DNA from: Deroplatys truncata
Lineage: Eukaryota > Arthropoda > Insecta > Mantodea > Mantidae
Direction: 5' to 3'
NCBI GenBank assembly: GCA_030765065.1
Contig: CM060983.1
Span: forward strand, 46,312,067 to 46,376,066
Length of the DNA: 64,000 nt
Numbering within the stretch: the stretch's first letter is position 1; every line of letters begins with the position of its first letter. Shown here piece after piece: positions 11,707 to 20,778 of the stretch. The notes under the pieces were generated by a model. The model ran no database searches. It saw only the letters and a list, made by a program, of their open reading frames with translations, and had not been told where the DNA came from. A program made the position numbers and the translations under genes.

Positions 11707-11782
11707 CGGAGTAGCGATGCGCCGCGTTGCTCCAGGTGGACCCCAAGATCTGCAGCACGAGGATTAGCCGTGTCACTTCCAT
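11707..11782 (-). CDS. First coding exon of a secreted protein (signal peptide)
   Basis: On the minus strand an ATG at 11782 in good context (GAAGCATGG) opens a 25-codon stretch: MEVTRLILVLQILG, then STWSNAAHRYS. This is a short N-region, a hydrophobic core (LILVLQIL) and a small-residue cleavage region around SNA/AH, i.e. a typical signal peptide. It runs into a splice donor, CCG|GTAAAT, with GT at 11706-11705, leaving a phase-1 junction (one extra G). The exon is far more GC-rich than its surroundings, and no repeat family covers it. If not spliced, the frame stops about 13 codons later. The following exons, at lower coordinates, were not found, so the mature protein is unknown. I infer a host gene transcribed toward position 1. 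The upstream GC-rich block at 11790-11900 could hold its promoter. Confidence 0.5.
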
Positions 11783-12205
11783 GCTTCTCCTTGCACTGTT
11801 GAATGACGAATAAACGCTCCAGCTCTGACTAACAGGTAGTAGTTACTTCATCCTCCGGATGGGGTGGGAAGGGTTGAACTGTCCCCTCCCCCTGTACAGT
11901 ATTGGTCAAATATGTGCCAGGTCATTCATCCGTTCATTCCTTTACCGTTTGAAGCTTCTATCCGAATTTCAAATATCAGTTAAGTTATACTCAGGAAAAT
12001 ATAATGCAAAGATTTTTAACAAATTGTTTTGAAACAAAAGCACTTCAGCAGTTCCAATGTTCAAGGATGTTAATTTTTACTATCTATATTCAAATTCAAT
12101 TTTCTTTATGTTTGAAACATGTAAATTCCATGCATAAACACAGTCGCTTCTGATCAACACTTCGATAACAAATACATACTTATATATTGTTATATTACAT
12201 ACATA

Positions 12206-12440
12206 CAGTGCGTTTCAAAAGTCCCGCAAATTTTCTGTTCAGCTAAATTATGTAAAAAAAAACAACAAAAAAAAAACGCTCCGACACGTCAAACACTATA
12301 TTTTAATCGACACATTTTCACACAAACAAACCATTTTCAATATTATTGTTATGCAAGTTGTGGCATCATCGGAAACTTTTAAAATGATACTTTATACCTT
12401 TTGTGTACCATCTCAGAAATTTTTTTATTATACATATACA
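12206..12440 (+). mobile_element. Possible solitary Tc1/mariner left end
   Basis: TA followed by CAGTGCGTTTCAAAAGTCCC looks like the terminus of a Tc1/mariner-type element. About 230 bp of AT-rich sequence follow, with no transposase and no matching right end. Fragment or chance resemblance. Confidence 0.35.
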
Positions 12441-12479
12441 ATAGTTAAGAATTGCTTTACACGACAAACGTTGTTATGG

Positions 12480-12795
12480 GGCGCCGGGGTAGCGTAGTGG
12501 TTTCGTTTCCGGCTCTCGTACTGAGGGTCCTGGATTCGATTCCCTGTTTTGGGGTGGCGATTTTAAATCAGCCCTATCCCGCCTTCACCCCTGACGTGCT
12601 CATGTGCAGTATTCCTAAGGCCCACCGTAGTTCGTAGTCCACGGTAAAAGCTGTAGGTCCTCTCATTCCACCGCCATCATCACCGCTCTAGGCAACGGAT
12701 ATCGCCTGCTGGGTGCCTCCACCTCAGAAATGGGTCTAGTCATCTCTTGGTGGAATGAATTATCCCCCGAAGGTCATAGGCGACGACAAAATAGT
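12480..12795 (+). mobile_element. SINE B, tRNA-derived
   Basis: Head with box A (GGGTAGCGTAGTGGTTTCG) and box B (GGATTCGATTCCC), then a body with ACGTGCTCATGTGCAG and CACCGCCATCATCACCGCTC, ending AGGCGACGACAAAA. One copy only in this window. No convincing target-site duplication was found. Confidence 0.75.
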
Positions 12796-12931
12796 TGAAT
12801 GTTCTGGTGCTATTGATGCAGTTTTTGTAGGAATTAATTCAAAATAACAATGTTTGTAAGTGAAAGTGAGAGGATTGAGATTTTAATGATTGGGCATGAT
12901 GGCAGGAAACGTACGCAAGATGAGGTATATG

Positions 12932-13163
12932 TCGTCCTCCGTGGACTAATGGTACCGTGCTAACCTCTAGTTCCGGAGGTCGCGGGTTCAAACCCGGCGG
13001 AGGGCGATGGATGTTTTTTTGGGCGTAGAAATCCTTAGCATGGCTTCCTTCGGAAGGGCAGTAAAGCCGGTGGTCCCGTGTCGTAGATTTACGGCACGTA
13101 AAAGAACCTCAAGCCTCATAAGAGGCCTTTGAGCAAAATTTCCGGTCTTTCACGCCCAATATA
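12932..13163 (+). mobile_element. SINE A, plus, cut by a mariner insertion
   Basis: The complete tRNA-like head (box A TGGACTAATGGTACC, box B GGGTTCAAACCC, closing stem CCTCCG/CGGAGG) and the body are present up to CACGCCCAATATA. There a Tc1/mariner element begins at a TA, removing the SINE's 3' hairpin. The SINE is therefore older than the mariner. Confidence 0.85.
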
Positions 13164-13950
13164 CAGGGTGATTTTAAATGATGGACCCATTTTATAAAAT
13201 TCGTATTTATTAAAGCACAAATCCAACATGAACAATCTGAATAACAATGAAAAGAGGAAGCTTCAAAGTTTTTTTCGGCGAGCGGTGATGGTTTTAGAAG
13301 CGGCCGGTAGAGTGCTCGCGCAATAGGCCGCCATTGCATTTCACTGTCAGTACGTAGTGAGATGGCTACTGTGAAGCACAAGGTTTTCTACGTCATTGAG
13401 TTCGCAAAACGCGAGTCGCAAATTGTAGTGCAGCGGGCATTTCATAGCAAATTCGGTATTGAACCACCAACTAGAAAAAGCATTAGCCGTTGGTTTACGC
13501 AATTTAAACAGACTGGAAGTGTGTAAAGGAAAAAGCACAGGCCGACCGGATGTGTCAGAGGAGGACGTCAGACGGATTGAAGACAGTTTTGTTCGCAGTC
13601 CACGTAAGTCTACACGTAGAGCTAGTAGAGAACTTGGAATACCCCAACCAACTGTATGGAAAGTTCTGAGACGGCGTTTGCTGTACAAGGCCTGCCGATT
13701 AAAACTTGTGCAGGCTCTTAAACCTAAAGACAAAGAGAAGCGTCTCGAATTTTGTGGTTATATGTTAGGAATAATGGAGGATGACGCGTTTCTACAGCGT
13801 ATCAATTTTAGCGATGAAGCGACTTTCCACCTTAGTGGAAAAGTCAACAGACACAATGTTCGCAAATGGGGTTTGCAAAATCCACGTTCAACATTGCAAC
13901 ACGTAACAGACTCACCGTAGGTAAACGTGTTCTGTGCCTTATTTAAGATG
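13164..13950 (+). mobile_element. Tc1/mariner element, 3'-truncated, inserted in SINE A
   Basis: The element starts CAGGGTGATTTTAAATGATG directly after the TA of SINE A (13162-13163). It carries the first half of a transposase gene and then breaks off near 13950, so the right terminal repeat is missing. Confidence 0.8.
13362..13920 (+). pseudogene. Tc1/mariner transposase, N-terminal half
   Basis: From an ATG at 13362 the reading is MATVKHKVFYVIEFAK, RESQIVVQRAFHSKFGIEP, SISRWFTQFKQTGSV, the first DNA-binding helix-turn-helix. It stops at 13524 because two bases of a GT repeat are missing. The next frame continues with KSTGRPDVSEEDVRRIEDSF and SPRKSTRRASRELGIPQPT (second helix-turn-helix, GRP linker). 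It then reads LEFCGYMLGIMEDDAFLQRI and FSDEATFHLSGKVNRHNVRK, with the first catalytic Asp intact. A TAG at 13918 ends it, and the rest of the catalytic domain is absent. It is the best preserved DNA-binding half of this lineage here. Confidence 0.88.
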
Positions 13951-14009
13951 AGGTATGTGCACTTTTCAATAAAACACATTCAGATCGACCTCCTATTTAT
14001 CAATCTACT

Positions 14010-14150
14010 GCGAGTACAAAATAAATTCGGGGAGCATGGACATGTAAGAGATGTCAAAAGATATGGTAGACCGCCATCATGTAATGAAGGTAAGAAGCTA
14101 GAAATGTTGATAACATTGAAAGATAATCCACATTCTTCACTTACTGTTTT
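14010..14150 (+). pseudogene. Transposase helix-turn-helix fragment
   Basis: One open frame reads NLLRVQNKFGEHGHVRDVKR, YGRPPSCNEG, LITLKDNPHSS. The order (K-F-x-E-x-G-x-V linker, then GRP, then a second recognition region) is that of a Tc1/mariner-type DNA-binding domain, but of a different lineage from 13362-13920. Nothing downstream is recognisable. Short, so moderate certainty. Confidence 0.5.
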
Positions 14151-14202
14151 CTTCATTTGATGTATAGAGAACAACCATATAGGGTCTTCTGCATGATGAT
14201 GA

Positions 14203-14506
14203 TAAAATTAAATTAAATTGAGTTTTATTTATGGCGGCTCTTTAACTACTATGGTCCTTAGCGCCCCATTCCATATTGGGCGTGAAAGACCTGTAAGTTT
14301 GCTCAGAGGCCTCTTTATCAGGCTTGAGGTTCTTTTACGTGCCGTAAATCTACGACACGGGACCACCGGCTTTACTTCCCTTCCGAAGGAAGCCATGCTA
14401 AGGATTTTTACGCCCGAAAAAATCCATCGCTCTCCGTCGGGTTTGAACTCGCAACCTTGGGAACTAGAGGCTAGTACGATACCACTAGTCCACGGAGGAC
14501 AGCGAC
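14203..14506 (-). mobile_element. SINE A, minus, full length
   Basis: The whole family unit in reverse, from the A-rich tail and 3' hairpin to the tRNA-like head (inverse of CTCCGTGGAC). Duplication GATGATGA at 14195-14202 and 14507-14514. The following 14515-14834 holds a G10 run at about 14683 and nothing recognised. Confidence 0.85.
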
Positions 14507-14834
14507 GATGATGAGGTGGGATTAAGGGCGCTCAGCAGCAAGGGTTATTAGCGCCCTTACAACACACAAAAGCTAAACAACCGACAAGACGGGAGACAAA
14601 TCCACGAAGCATAAAACATTAATGGATTAAAAGGATGTGCCAAGGACTGTAGAAGTCAAGATAAAAGCATACCAAATACTTGGGGGGGGGGGAGACGAAA
14701 CCCCCGGGAAAACCAATAATATACTATCAAAAAACTAAACTTCTGCATCATTGTGTTTGGGTGTATCAGATGTAAACGGGATGTATTTTTACAATTTTAC
14801 TGAATCCACCAACAAAAGCAAAACAAATACCTCA

Positions 14835-14977
14835 TTTTTACTTTCTCTACTACGTATAGTAAGTAGGGGAAATATTGCATTCCACCCAAAAATTCGATAC
14901 CGAGATTTCACCAGAAATACATGTTTTGAGACCTCCTGAATCCAAAAAAAAGCATTTTTGGAAACATGTCCGTGTGT

Positions 14978-15014
<37 letters not shown>

Positions 15015-15715
15015 TGTGTGTCTGTGAACAGCATAACTCAAAAACTAACAGTCGGATAAACACCAAACTTGGTATTTACGTTCAGTATCTTCCAAAGATG
15101 CGACACGAAGATTTTCAAGAAAATCCCCCCACCCCAGACTACCCTTTACATGGAACATTTTTCGAAAATTTTAATTTTCTCAAAAATGGCTCTAACGATT
15201 TTGATGAAAATATCATATGTTTAAGATAATGTCATGAGAAATGAAATGTATATCTCGAAATTTCTGGGAATGTCTCCAAAAGTATTCTTCATTATGAACG
15301 ACTTTTGCATAACTGGTAAACCATAAGAGATAGACAAAATTTTACTACACAAAAAATGTATATCGCGTTAAAATACACAACTTATAACATATACATTTTT
15401 TTTGTTGAGTGAACCGTTTTCGAGATATTGCTTGTTATTTCCTTAAATTTTCCAATACTTATACTTTTTCTCAAATTCGTTATTCATTTTTTTATGTCCT
15501 GGACATGCAAAGAGAATGGAATGCACCACATAGCAACCAGCGATAAAATATTTGACTATCGCTTAAAAGCTACCATATTCCCCTTGCATCTACAAGAAAA
15601 TTACAAATAAGATTGACATCTCGATATCTCGATTAATATGAAGCATATGGAGAATAGGCGTTTGTAAAAATAGATTGTACAAGAGTAGAGAAAGTCATGT
15701 GAGTGTAACACATCA
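14835..15715 (+). mobile_element. R element, plus, full length
   Basis: A model copy: T-run, ACTTTCTCTAC, hairpin ACTACGTATAGTAAGTAG, CATTCCACCCAAAAATTCG, TTTCACCAGAAATACATG, a (TG)n tract at 14968-15032, GAACAGCATAACTCAAAAAC and GGTAAACCATAAGAGATAG. It closes with GTAGAGAAAGT + CATGTGAGTGTAACACATCAGA and a T-run. No coding capacity. Translated TG tracts give valine/cysteine-repeat ORFs that are meaningless. Confidence 0.93.
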
Positions 15716-15721
15716 GATTTT

Positions 15722-16330
15722 TCTACATAGTCTCCCAAATTTGACACACATTTTTGCCATCGAAATGCGAGGTTTTGATGCCACCCTCAAAGAAAGAAGG
15801 GGATCGTGTGTATTTGCGCATCGTCATACCGCTGCATCGTCATCAATCGCTTTCATCCCAGTTCTTCTTTCAGCGGCCCAAACAAATGGTAGTCAGAGGG
15901 TGACAAATCTGTACTGTAAGGAGGATGCTTCAGAGGTGACAAATGCGTTTCCTCCATTTTCCCCCGTGTTAAGACGGCTTTGCATTGTCATGCAGAACAA
16001 TCACAATTCGGATTGGGCATTGTTTGTTGCGATATCCAACTTTTGTCTACACCAAAAGACGTTAGTAATAGTCTGCATTCGCTGTCCTTCGTTCACCAAG
16101 GGAATTCATCAGCAAAATGCCGGTCGAGTCCTAAAAATCAGTTGTAAGCACCTTTCCAGCAGAAAGGCGTGTTTTTGCCTCTTTGATGGGGCACGCTTCA
16201 ATTGTGGTCATAAAGTTGCATGACTTACGTTCTGACTGCTGCCACATCCACTGTATTCATCAGATTTGGCTTCCAGTGACCTTTTTTCTTTTCCCAAATC
16301 TGAAGTAACGGCTTGCTGAATAGGGATTTA
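15722..16330 (-). pseudogene. Mariner transposase fragment, heavily decayed
   Basis: Reading the minus strand gives scattered frames with mariner-type blocks: a HDNAKPS-like piece (catalytic Asp box), SILLTVQICHPLTTICLG, which in the proper frame is the PPYS-DLSPSDYHLFGPLKEE region, and the ending KCVKFGRLCRK-like tail. It abuts the 3' T-run of the R copy ending at 15720. The plus-strand 182-codon ORF 15675-16223 over the same DNA is an antisense artefact. Confidence 0.65.
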
Positions 16331-16542
16331 TCTCAGATGTGGAGAACATAAGTAACACAAACTCTTGTTTTGCAGAGTTGGACAAACTATTTTATACTGA
16401 AGCTATGAAGAAGCTGAGTATCGTTCGCCCAAGTATACTTATAGAGTTGGAAGGTGATTATGTTGAAAAAAAATTTGATGTGTTACATTCACATGCCATT
16501 CTCCACCCTCTATTGTTTATTAGTGGATATACAAATTATTCT

Positions 16543-16671
16543 TATTACTTTCTCTACTACGAATAGTAAGCAGGGGAAGTATTGCATTCCATCCAAAAAT
16601 TCGATACCGAGATTTCAACCAAATACCTATTTTGAGAGTTCCTGAATCCAAATAAACAATTTATGGAAACG

Positions 16672-16718
<47 letters not shown>

Positions 16719-17511
16719 TGTGAACATGATAACTCAAAAACGAAAAGTCGGATAAATACCAAACTTGGTATTTAGGTTCAATATCTTCCAAAGATGCGGC
16801 ACGAAAATGTTTAAGAAAATCCCCCCACTGCAGACTACTCTTTGCATACAACATTTTTCAAAAATTTGATTCTTTAAAAAATGGTTCTTAACGATTTTGA
16901 TTAAAATACCAAATGTATAAGACATTTTTATGGCAAATGAAACGTATATTGGGGGAATGTTCACAAAAGTGCTCTTCATTCTGAATGACTTTTGCATAAC
17001 TGGTAAACCGTAAGAGATAGACAAAATTTTACCACACAAAAATGTAGATCTCGTCAAAACACACAATTTATATCACATACTTTTTTTGTTGCGTGAACCA
17101 TTTCCGAGATATTCCTTGTTATTTGTTTGAATTTTCCAATTAGGTGGCTTCCTTCGGAAGGGAAGTAAAGCCGGTGGTCCCGTGCCGTAGATTTACGACA
17201 CATAAAAGAACCTCAACCTAATAAAGAAGCCTCTGAGCAAAATTTCCGGTCTTTCACGCCTAGTGTAGAATGCGACGCTAAGGACCACAGTAGTTAAAGA
17301 GCGTCCATAAATAAAACTCAGTTTAATTTTTTTGACTATCGCTTAAAGCCTACTGTACGTTCCACATTCCCCTTGAACCTACAAGAAAATTAGCAATAAG
17401 ATAATTTCCGCAAATGTTTATCTCAATTTTAATGAAAGATTGAGAATAAGCGTTTGTAGAAATAGTTTGTACAAGAGTAGAGAAAGTCATGTGAGTGCAA
17501 CACAACATAAT
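16543..17511 (+). mobile_element. R element, plus, nested, carrying a SINE A
   Basis: A complete R unit (ACTTTCTCTACTACG start; (TG)n at 16675-16717; end GTAGAGAAAGTCATGTGAGTGCAACACAACATA) inserted at a T-run of the minus R copy around it. A 5'-truncated SINE A sits at 17143-17324. Confidence 0.85.
17143..17324 (+). mobile_element. SINE A, plus, 5'-truncated
   Basis: Starts at GTGGCTTCCTTCGGAAGGG in the SINE body and runs to the complete 3' hairpin (GCGACGCT ... AGAGCGTCC) and the AATAAAACTCAG tail. It interrupts the R copy between its CCAATT and TTTGACTATCGC blocks. Confidence 0.85.
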
Positions 17512-18374
17512 TTTTTTCTAGCTACTAAATTTTAATCCAATTAAACCTTTGCAGAAATAGTTGCATTGCACATTTCGTTATAGATACAAAGGGAACAGTG
17601 ACAGTCAAATGTTTAAGAACTGAACACTATATGCTGGCCTTAAAATACGATACTCTTTCGATGCAATCGCGAGAAATAACTGGATATCGACAGGACTTAA
17701 AAATGACAGAAATATTGAACAATTTGAACCATTAATAACGGAAATGACTTATGCCACAGAAAAACGTTGTTTGAAATAAACTGTGTGTTTTAAAGAGATC
17801 TACATATCTTTGTGTAGTGCGTTTTCGTCTATTGCTTAATGTTTGACAATTATACAGCATTATATAAAATTCCTTTCGAATTAACAGGACTTCACAGGCT
17901 CTTTCCAGAAAATTCAAGATATACGTTTTATTTTTCATATATCTTTAATATATGGCATTTTAATCAAAATCGTTAGAGCCATTTTGAGAAAATAATAGAT
18001 TTCGAAAAATTTCCCATATAAAGGGTACTTGGGGTGGGTAGTTTTTCTTGAAAATCTTTGTGTTGCATCTTTGGAAGATACTGAACTTAAATATCAAGTT
18101 TGGTATTTATCCGACTTTGGTTTTTAAGTTATACTGTTCACATACATACACACTCACTCACATACACGCGCTAGCGCTCGCACCTTTTTCTAAACATGCT
18201 TTTTGGGGGTTCACAGACCTCAAAACATGTATTCCCGGTGAAATCTCGGTATCGAATTTTGGGTGGAATGCAACACCTTCTCTACTTGTTATCAGAGAAA
18301 GTAAAAAGAATTAAAACAAATAAGTTTAAAGCCTTGTTTTATTTTTCTCAGGGCGGGAACTTCTTGGACAACCC

Positions 18375-18765
18375 TAGTAACTTGAATTTTCTGGGATAGC
18401 CTAAGAAATCCTCTTCATTCTGAATTATAATTTTATATAACTGGCAAATCTTAAGGGACAGACAAAACTTTGTGCGTAAAAAATATAGATCTCGTTTCAC
18501 AATTTATTTCAAATAAGCTTTTTTGTGTCATTAACCATTTTCGATATATTCGTTGATCTTGGTTTTAATTTTCCAGTACTTTACACATTTCAGAAGTGCT
18601 AATTCACCATTGTTTTGTTTTTCATGATGTAATTTAAAGAGTATTAACATCAAGCAGACAGAATAATGAGCTTTTGTAAGAATAGATTGTAGAAGAAGTA
18701 TACAAGTAAATGATAGTGGATGGAGAAAATGATGTGAATATATGACATACTAATTAGATACATCA
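18375..18765 (+). mobile_element. R element 3' half
   Basis: Contains GAATTTTCTGGGATAGCC, CTCTTCATTCTGAATT, CTGGCAAATCTTAAGGGAC and the decayed 3' end (GGAGAAAATGATGTGAATATATGACATAC). The 5' half is absent. Confidence 0.7.
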
Positions 18766-18906
18766 CAGTATGACACAGTTTTTAAACGAAGAATGAAATT
18801 ATATGAGGTTTATTGGCAGCTACTTTTTATTTGGGAATATTTATCCTAGTGATTGAGTAAAGGTTTATACTCAATGTTCCCTCTTTTTGTAGGTCAGTAG
18901 GTACAG

Positions 18907-19006
18907 CAAACCGGAACTGCGGTCAGACCCCTTGTAATAGTGTTATATGGGCTACGAACCCTTGCTAATGAACCGGAACCGCTTCATACAGACATGTGGA
19001 CAGGAG
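18907..19006 (+). other. Candidate internal exon (weak)
   Basis: A pyrimidine-rich tract (TTCCCTCTTTTTGTAG) is followed by two AG acceptor options, the second at 18906. A 100-nt open segment follows, ending at a strong donor consensus GGAG|GTGAGT (GT at 19007). The open frame translates to QTGTAVRPLVIVLYGLR, then TLANEPEPLHTDMWTG. I recognise no family. Two ACCGGAAC repeats inside it also allow a transposon origin. Support is only splice-site quality and an open frame. Confidence 0.25.
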
Positions 19007-19025
19007 GTGAGTATCCTCTCTTCTA

Positions 19026-19160
19026 GTATGCCTGTTATAAAACTGGTGAGCATGATTGTTGCTAAAGTAGTAATTTCTGCAAATGCAAGCGTATAAGACA
19101 GGGTGGGTATAAATAACTCCACAATGTAACAAATTAAACAACGTATGGAATATAAATATA
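19026..19160 (+). repeat. Left 135-bp direct repeat flanking a MITE
   Basis: Starts TATGCCTGTTATAAAACTGG and ends at the TA before the MITE. Nearly the same sequence recurs at 19740-19872 right after the MITE, in the same orientation. Confidence 0.85.
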
Positions 19161-19737
19161 CAGGGAGAGCCAAAAAACTACGATTCGGCTGCGCGGTGTT
19201 TTTCCTGTCCGCGTCCTCGGCGCTAGTTGCCGTCTGCCGCTATCATAGAAATGCGCGGATGAAACCATACAACATTTTTAAAACTACTTTTAAAGGCTTT
19301 ACTTAACAACTTTATGAAAGTGTGTTTAAAGACAGAATTATTAGCAGAGATTTGTGGCCCCCTCGGTCCCCCGACCTAACCCCCTGCGATTTCTATCTCT
19401 GGAGCAACTTAAAACAAAGTGTACAAGACAAACCCACACACCTTGGAAGAATTAAAACAAAATATCCTCCAGGAAGTTGCCAGCATTTCTCAACGTGAAC
19501 TACGGCGAGTGATGGATAGTTTCCTAAAGAGGTGCCAAAAATGTATGGACAACGACGGTGGCCAGTTTCAGCATCTCGTTTCATAAAGTTGGTAAGTAAA
19601 GCCTTTAAAAGTAGTTTTAAAAATGTTGTATGGTTTCATCCGCGCCTTTCTATGATAGCGGCAGACGGTAAATAGCGCCGAGGACGCGGACAGGAAAAAC
19701 ACCGCGCAGCCGAATCGTAGTTTTTTGGCTCTCCCTG
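19161..19737 (+). mobile_element. Tc1/mariner deletion derivative with 158-bp TIRs
   Basis: Ends CAGGGAGAGCC and GGCTCTCCCTG are inverted repeats extending about 158 bp (19161-19317, 19579-19737). The left flank is TA; the right flank is TT, so the duplication is either mutated or altered. Only the C-terminal end of the transposase survives between the repeats. The same TIR bounds the larger element at 3034-4574. Confidence 0.88.
19318..19586 (+). pseudogene. Transposase C-terminal fragment in the MITE
   Basis: The plus strand reads FKDRIISRDLWPPRSPDLTP, CDFYLWSNLKQSV. Then, after a frame change, it reads NPHTLEELKQNILQEVASIS, QRELRRVMDSFLKRC and GGQFQHLVS, ending at TAA 19584-19586. This is the end of a Tc1/mariner-superfamily transposase; the third catalytic acidic residue belongs to the SPDLTPCDFYLW block. 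The upstream two thirds of the gene are deleted. Confidence 0.85.
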
Positions 19738-19739
19738 TT

Positions 19740-19872
19740 GTATGCCTGTTGTAAAACTGGTGAGCATGATTGTTGCTAAAGTAATAATTTCTGCAAATGC
19801 AAGACGATAAGTCAAGTGATATGAACAACTTCACAATGTAACAACTTGAACAACATATGGAATTAAATATAT
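19740..19872 (+). repeat. Right 135-bp direct repeat flanking a MITE
   Basis: Matches 19026-19160 (TATGCCTGTTGTAAAACTGG, then GAGCATGATTGTTGCTAAAG) at roughly nine bases in ten by eye. The MITE lies exactly at the boundary. Confidence 0.85.
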
Positions 19873-20112
19873 AAATCTCTAAGCCATGCTAAGGTAAATA
19901 ACTTGCAAAATTACCGGGGTGCAATCTATCACAAAACAGTCGAACATCACCCAAAAAGAACCATGTAAATCACTTTTCAAAAGGAGGACAATTTTGGAAC
20001 GTTGGAACGTATTATTAAAAAAAAACGTTTACAATACATTTCTCAGACTTTAAATACACTCCATGCATTTTAGGTGTAACGTAGAAACACTGACATCAAC
20101 TGTGCTATCCAT

Positions 20113-20778
20113 AGTTGCATCTTAATATATATAAGTCTCTGTGTGTGTGTTTCTTATACGCTTCTACACATTTGCACCGATTTCGACTAAACTTCAAACG
20201 GATAACTTTTGTCACATGGCGAAAATTACTGTCTAGCTTTGAATTCAACATTCCGTCCCATTTTACACGATTAGTTATTTAATTTTATATAATATCTAAA
20301 AAAGTTTGCAGAACCATCCATATCCTTCTCAACGATAATTGTAATAGGTCAAATATTGCCAACATAATAATAATTACTTAGACTTTCACGCCTCACAAAA
20401 TAACAAAGGAACAACGAGTTCTCATAATATTCGTTCATCTCATCTCTGACATTGATCATGGACTCAAATATATAAAGTACAACATCTATGTCACCTGTGG
20501 CTATGATTGCGCGAAGGTAAACGACTACAATTGCTTGGTAAAAGATTAATAACATTTCGAACTTATTATATTGGAACTGTGATAACAGCAACAGCATCAA
20601 AGCAGACATAATATAAAATAACACAATTCATCATAATTGCATTGTCTACAAAGATCTCTATGGTGCTCAAATATTGCTAACATAAGAGTAATAAATAAGT
20701 CAAAGTTCATATCCATTCATGCTGCAATCATATTCGGATGTTCGGATATTCTTTTACTATAGTTTGTAGTTTCTCTTT
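20113..20778 (-). mobile_element. Repeat H, partial, opposite orientation to 25347 copy
   Basis: Starts TAATATATATAAGTCTCTGT with a short TG tract, then GCACCGATTTCGACTAAACTT, and runs through AATATTGCCAACATAATAAT. In reverse complement it follows 26140-26870 block for block, including TGTCACCTGTGGCTATGA and the GATATTCTTTTA end. The remaining part of the family unit is missing. Non-coding. Confidence 0.75.

Larger units (their letters stand above)
16466..18307 (-). mobile_element. R element, minus, split by another R element
   Basis: The 3' end of a minus-strand R copy lies at 16466-16542 (AAATTTGATGTGTTACATTC, then TATACAAATTATTC). The remainder, from TTTTTTTCTAGCTACTA onward to the 5' terminus CTTTTTACTTTCTCTG, lies at 17512-18307. 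Between them is a complete plus-strand R element. About ten bases of the target are missing at the junction. Confidence 0.75.

Noticed and set aside
14203-14506. Protein-coding gene over SINE A copies (ORFs at 9344, 14218, 25831, 51584)
   Set aside because: The same peptide-like string recurs in every SINE A copy because the SINE body happens to be open in one frame; stops and indels differ without constraint.
14966-15229. ORFs rich in VCVCVC or HTHTHT at R elements (also 16627, 37832-38262, 60947-61320)
   Set aside because: They are translations of TG/CA microsatellites and flanking R blocks; frames differ among copies and decay without conservation, so they are not proteins.
15675-16223. 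182-codon plus-strand ORF
   Set aside because: It lies antisense to a decayed mariner transposase and starts within the 3' end of an R element; no protein-like features in this frame.
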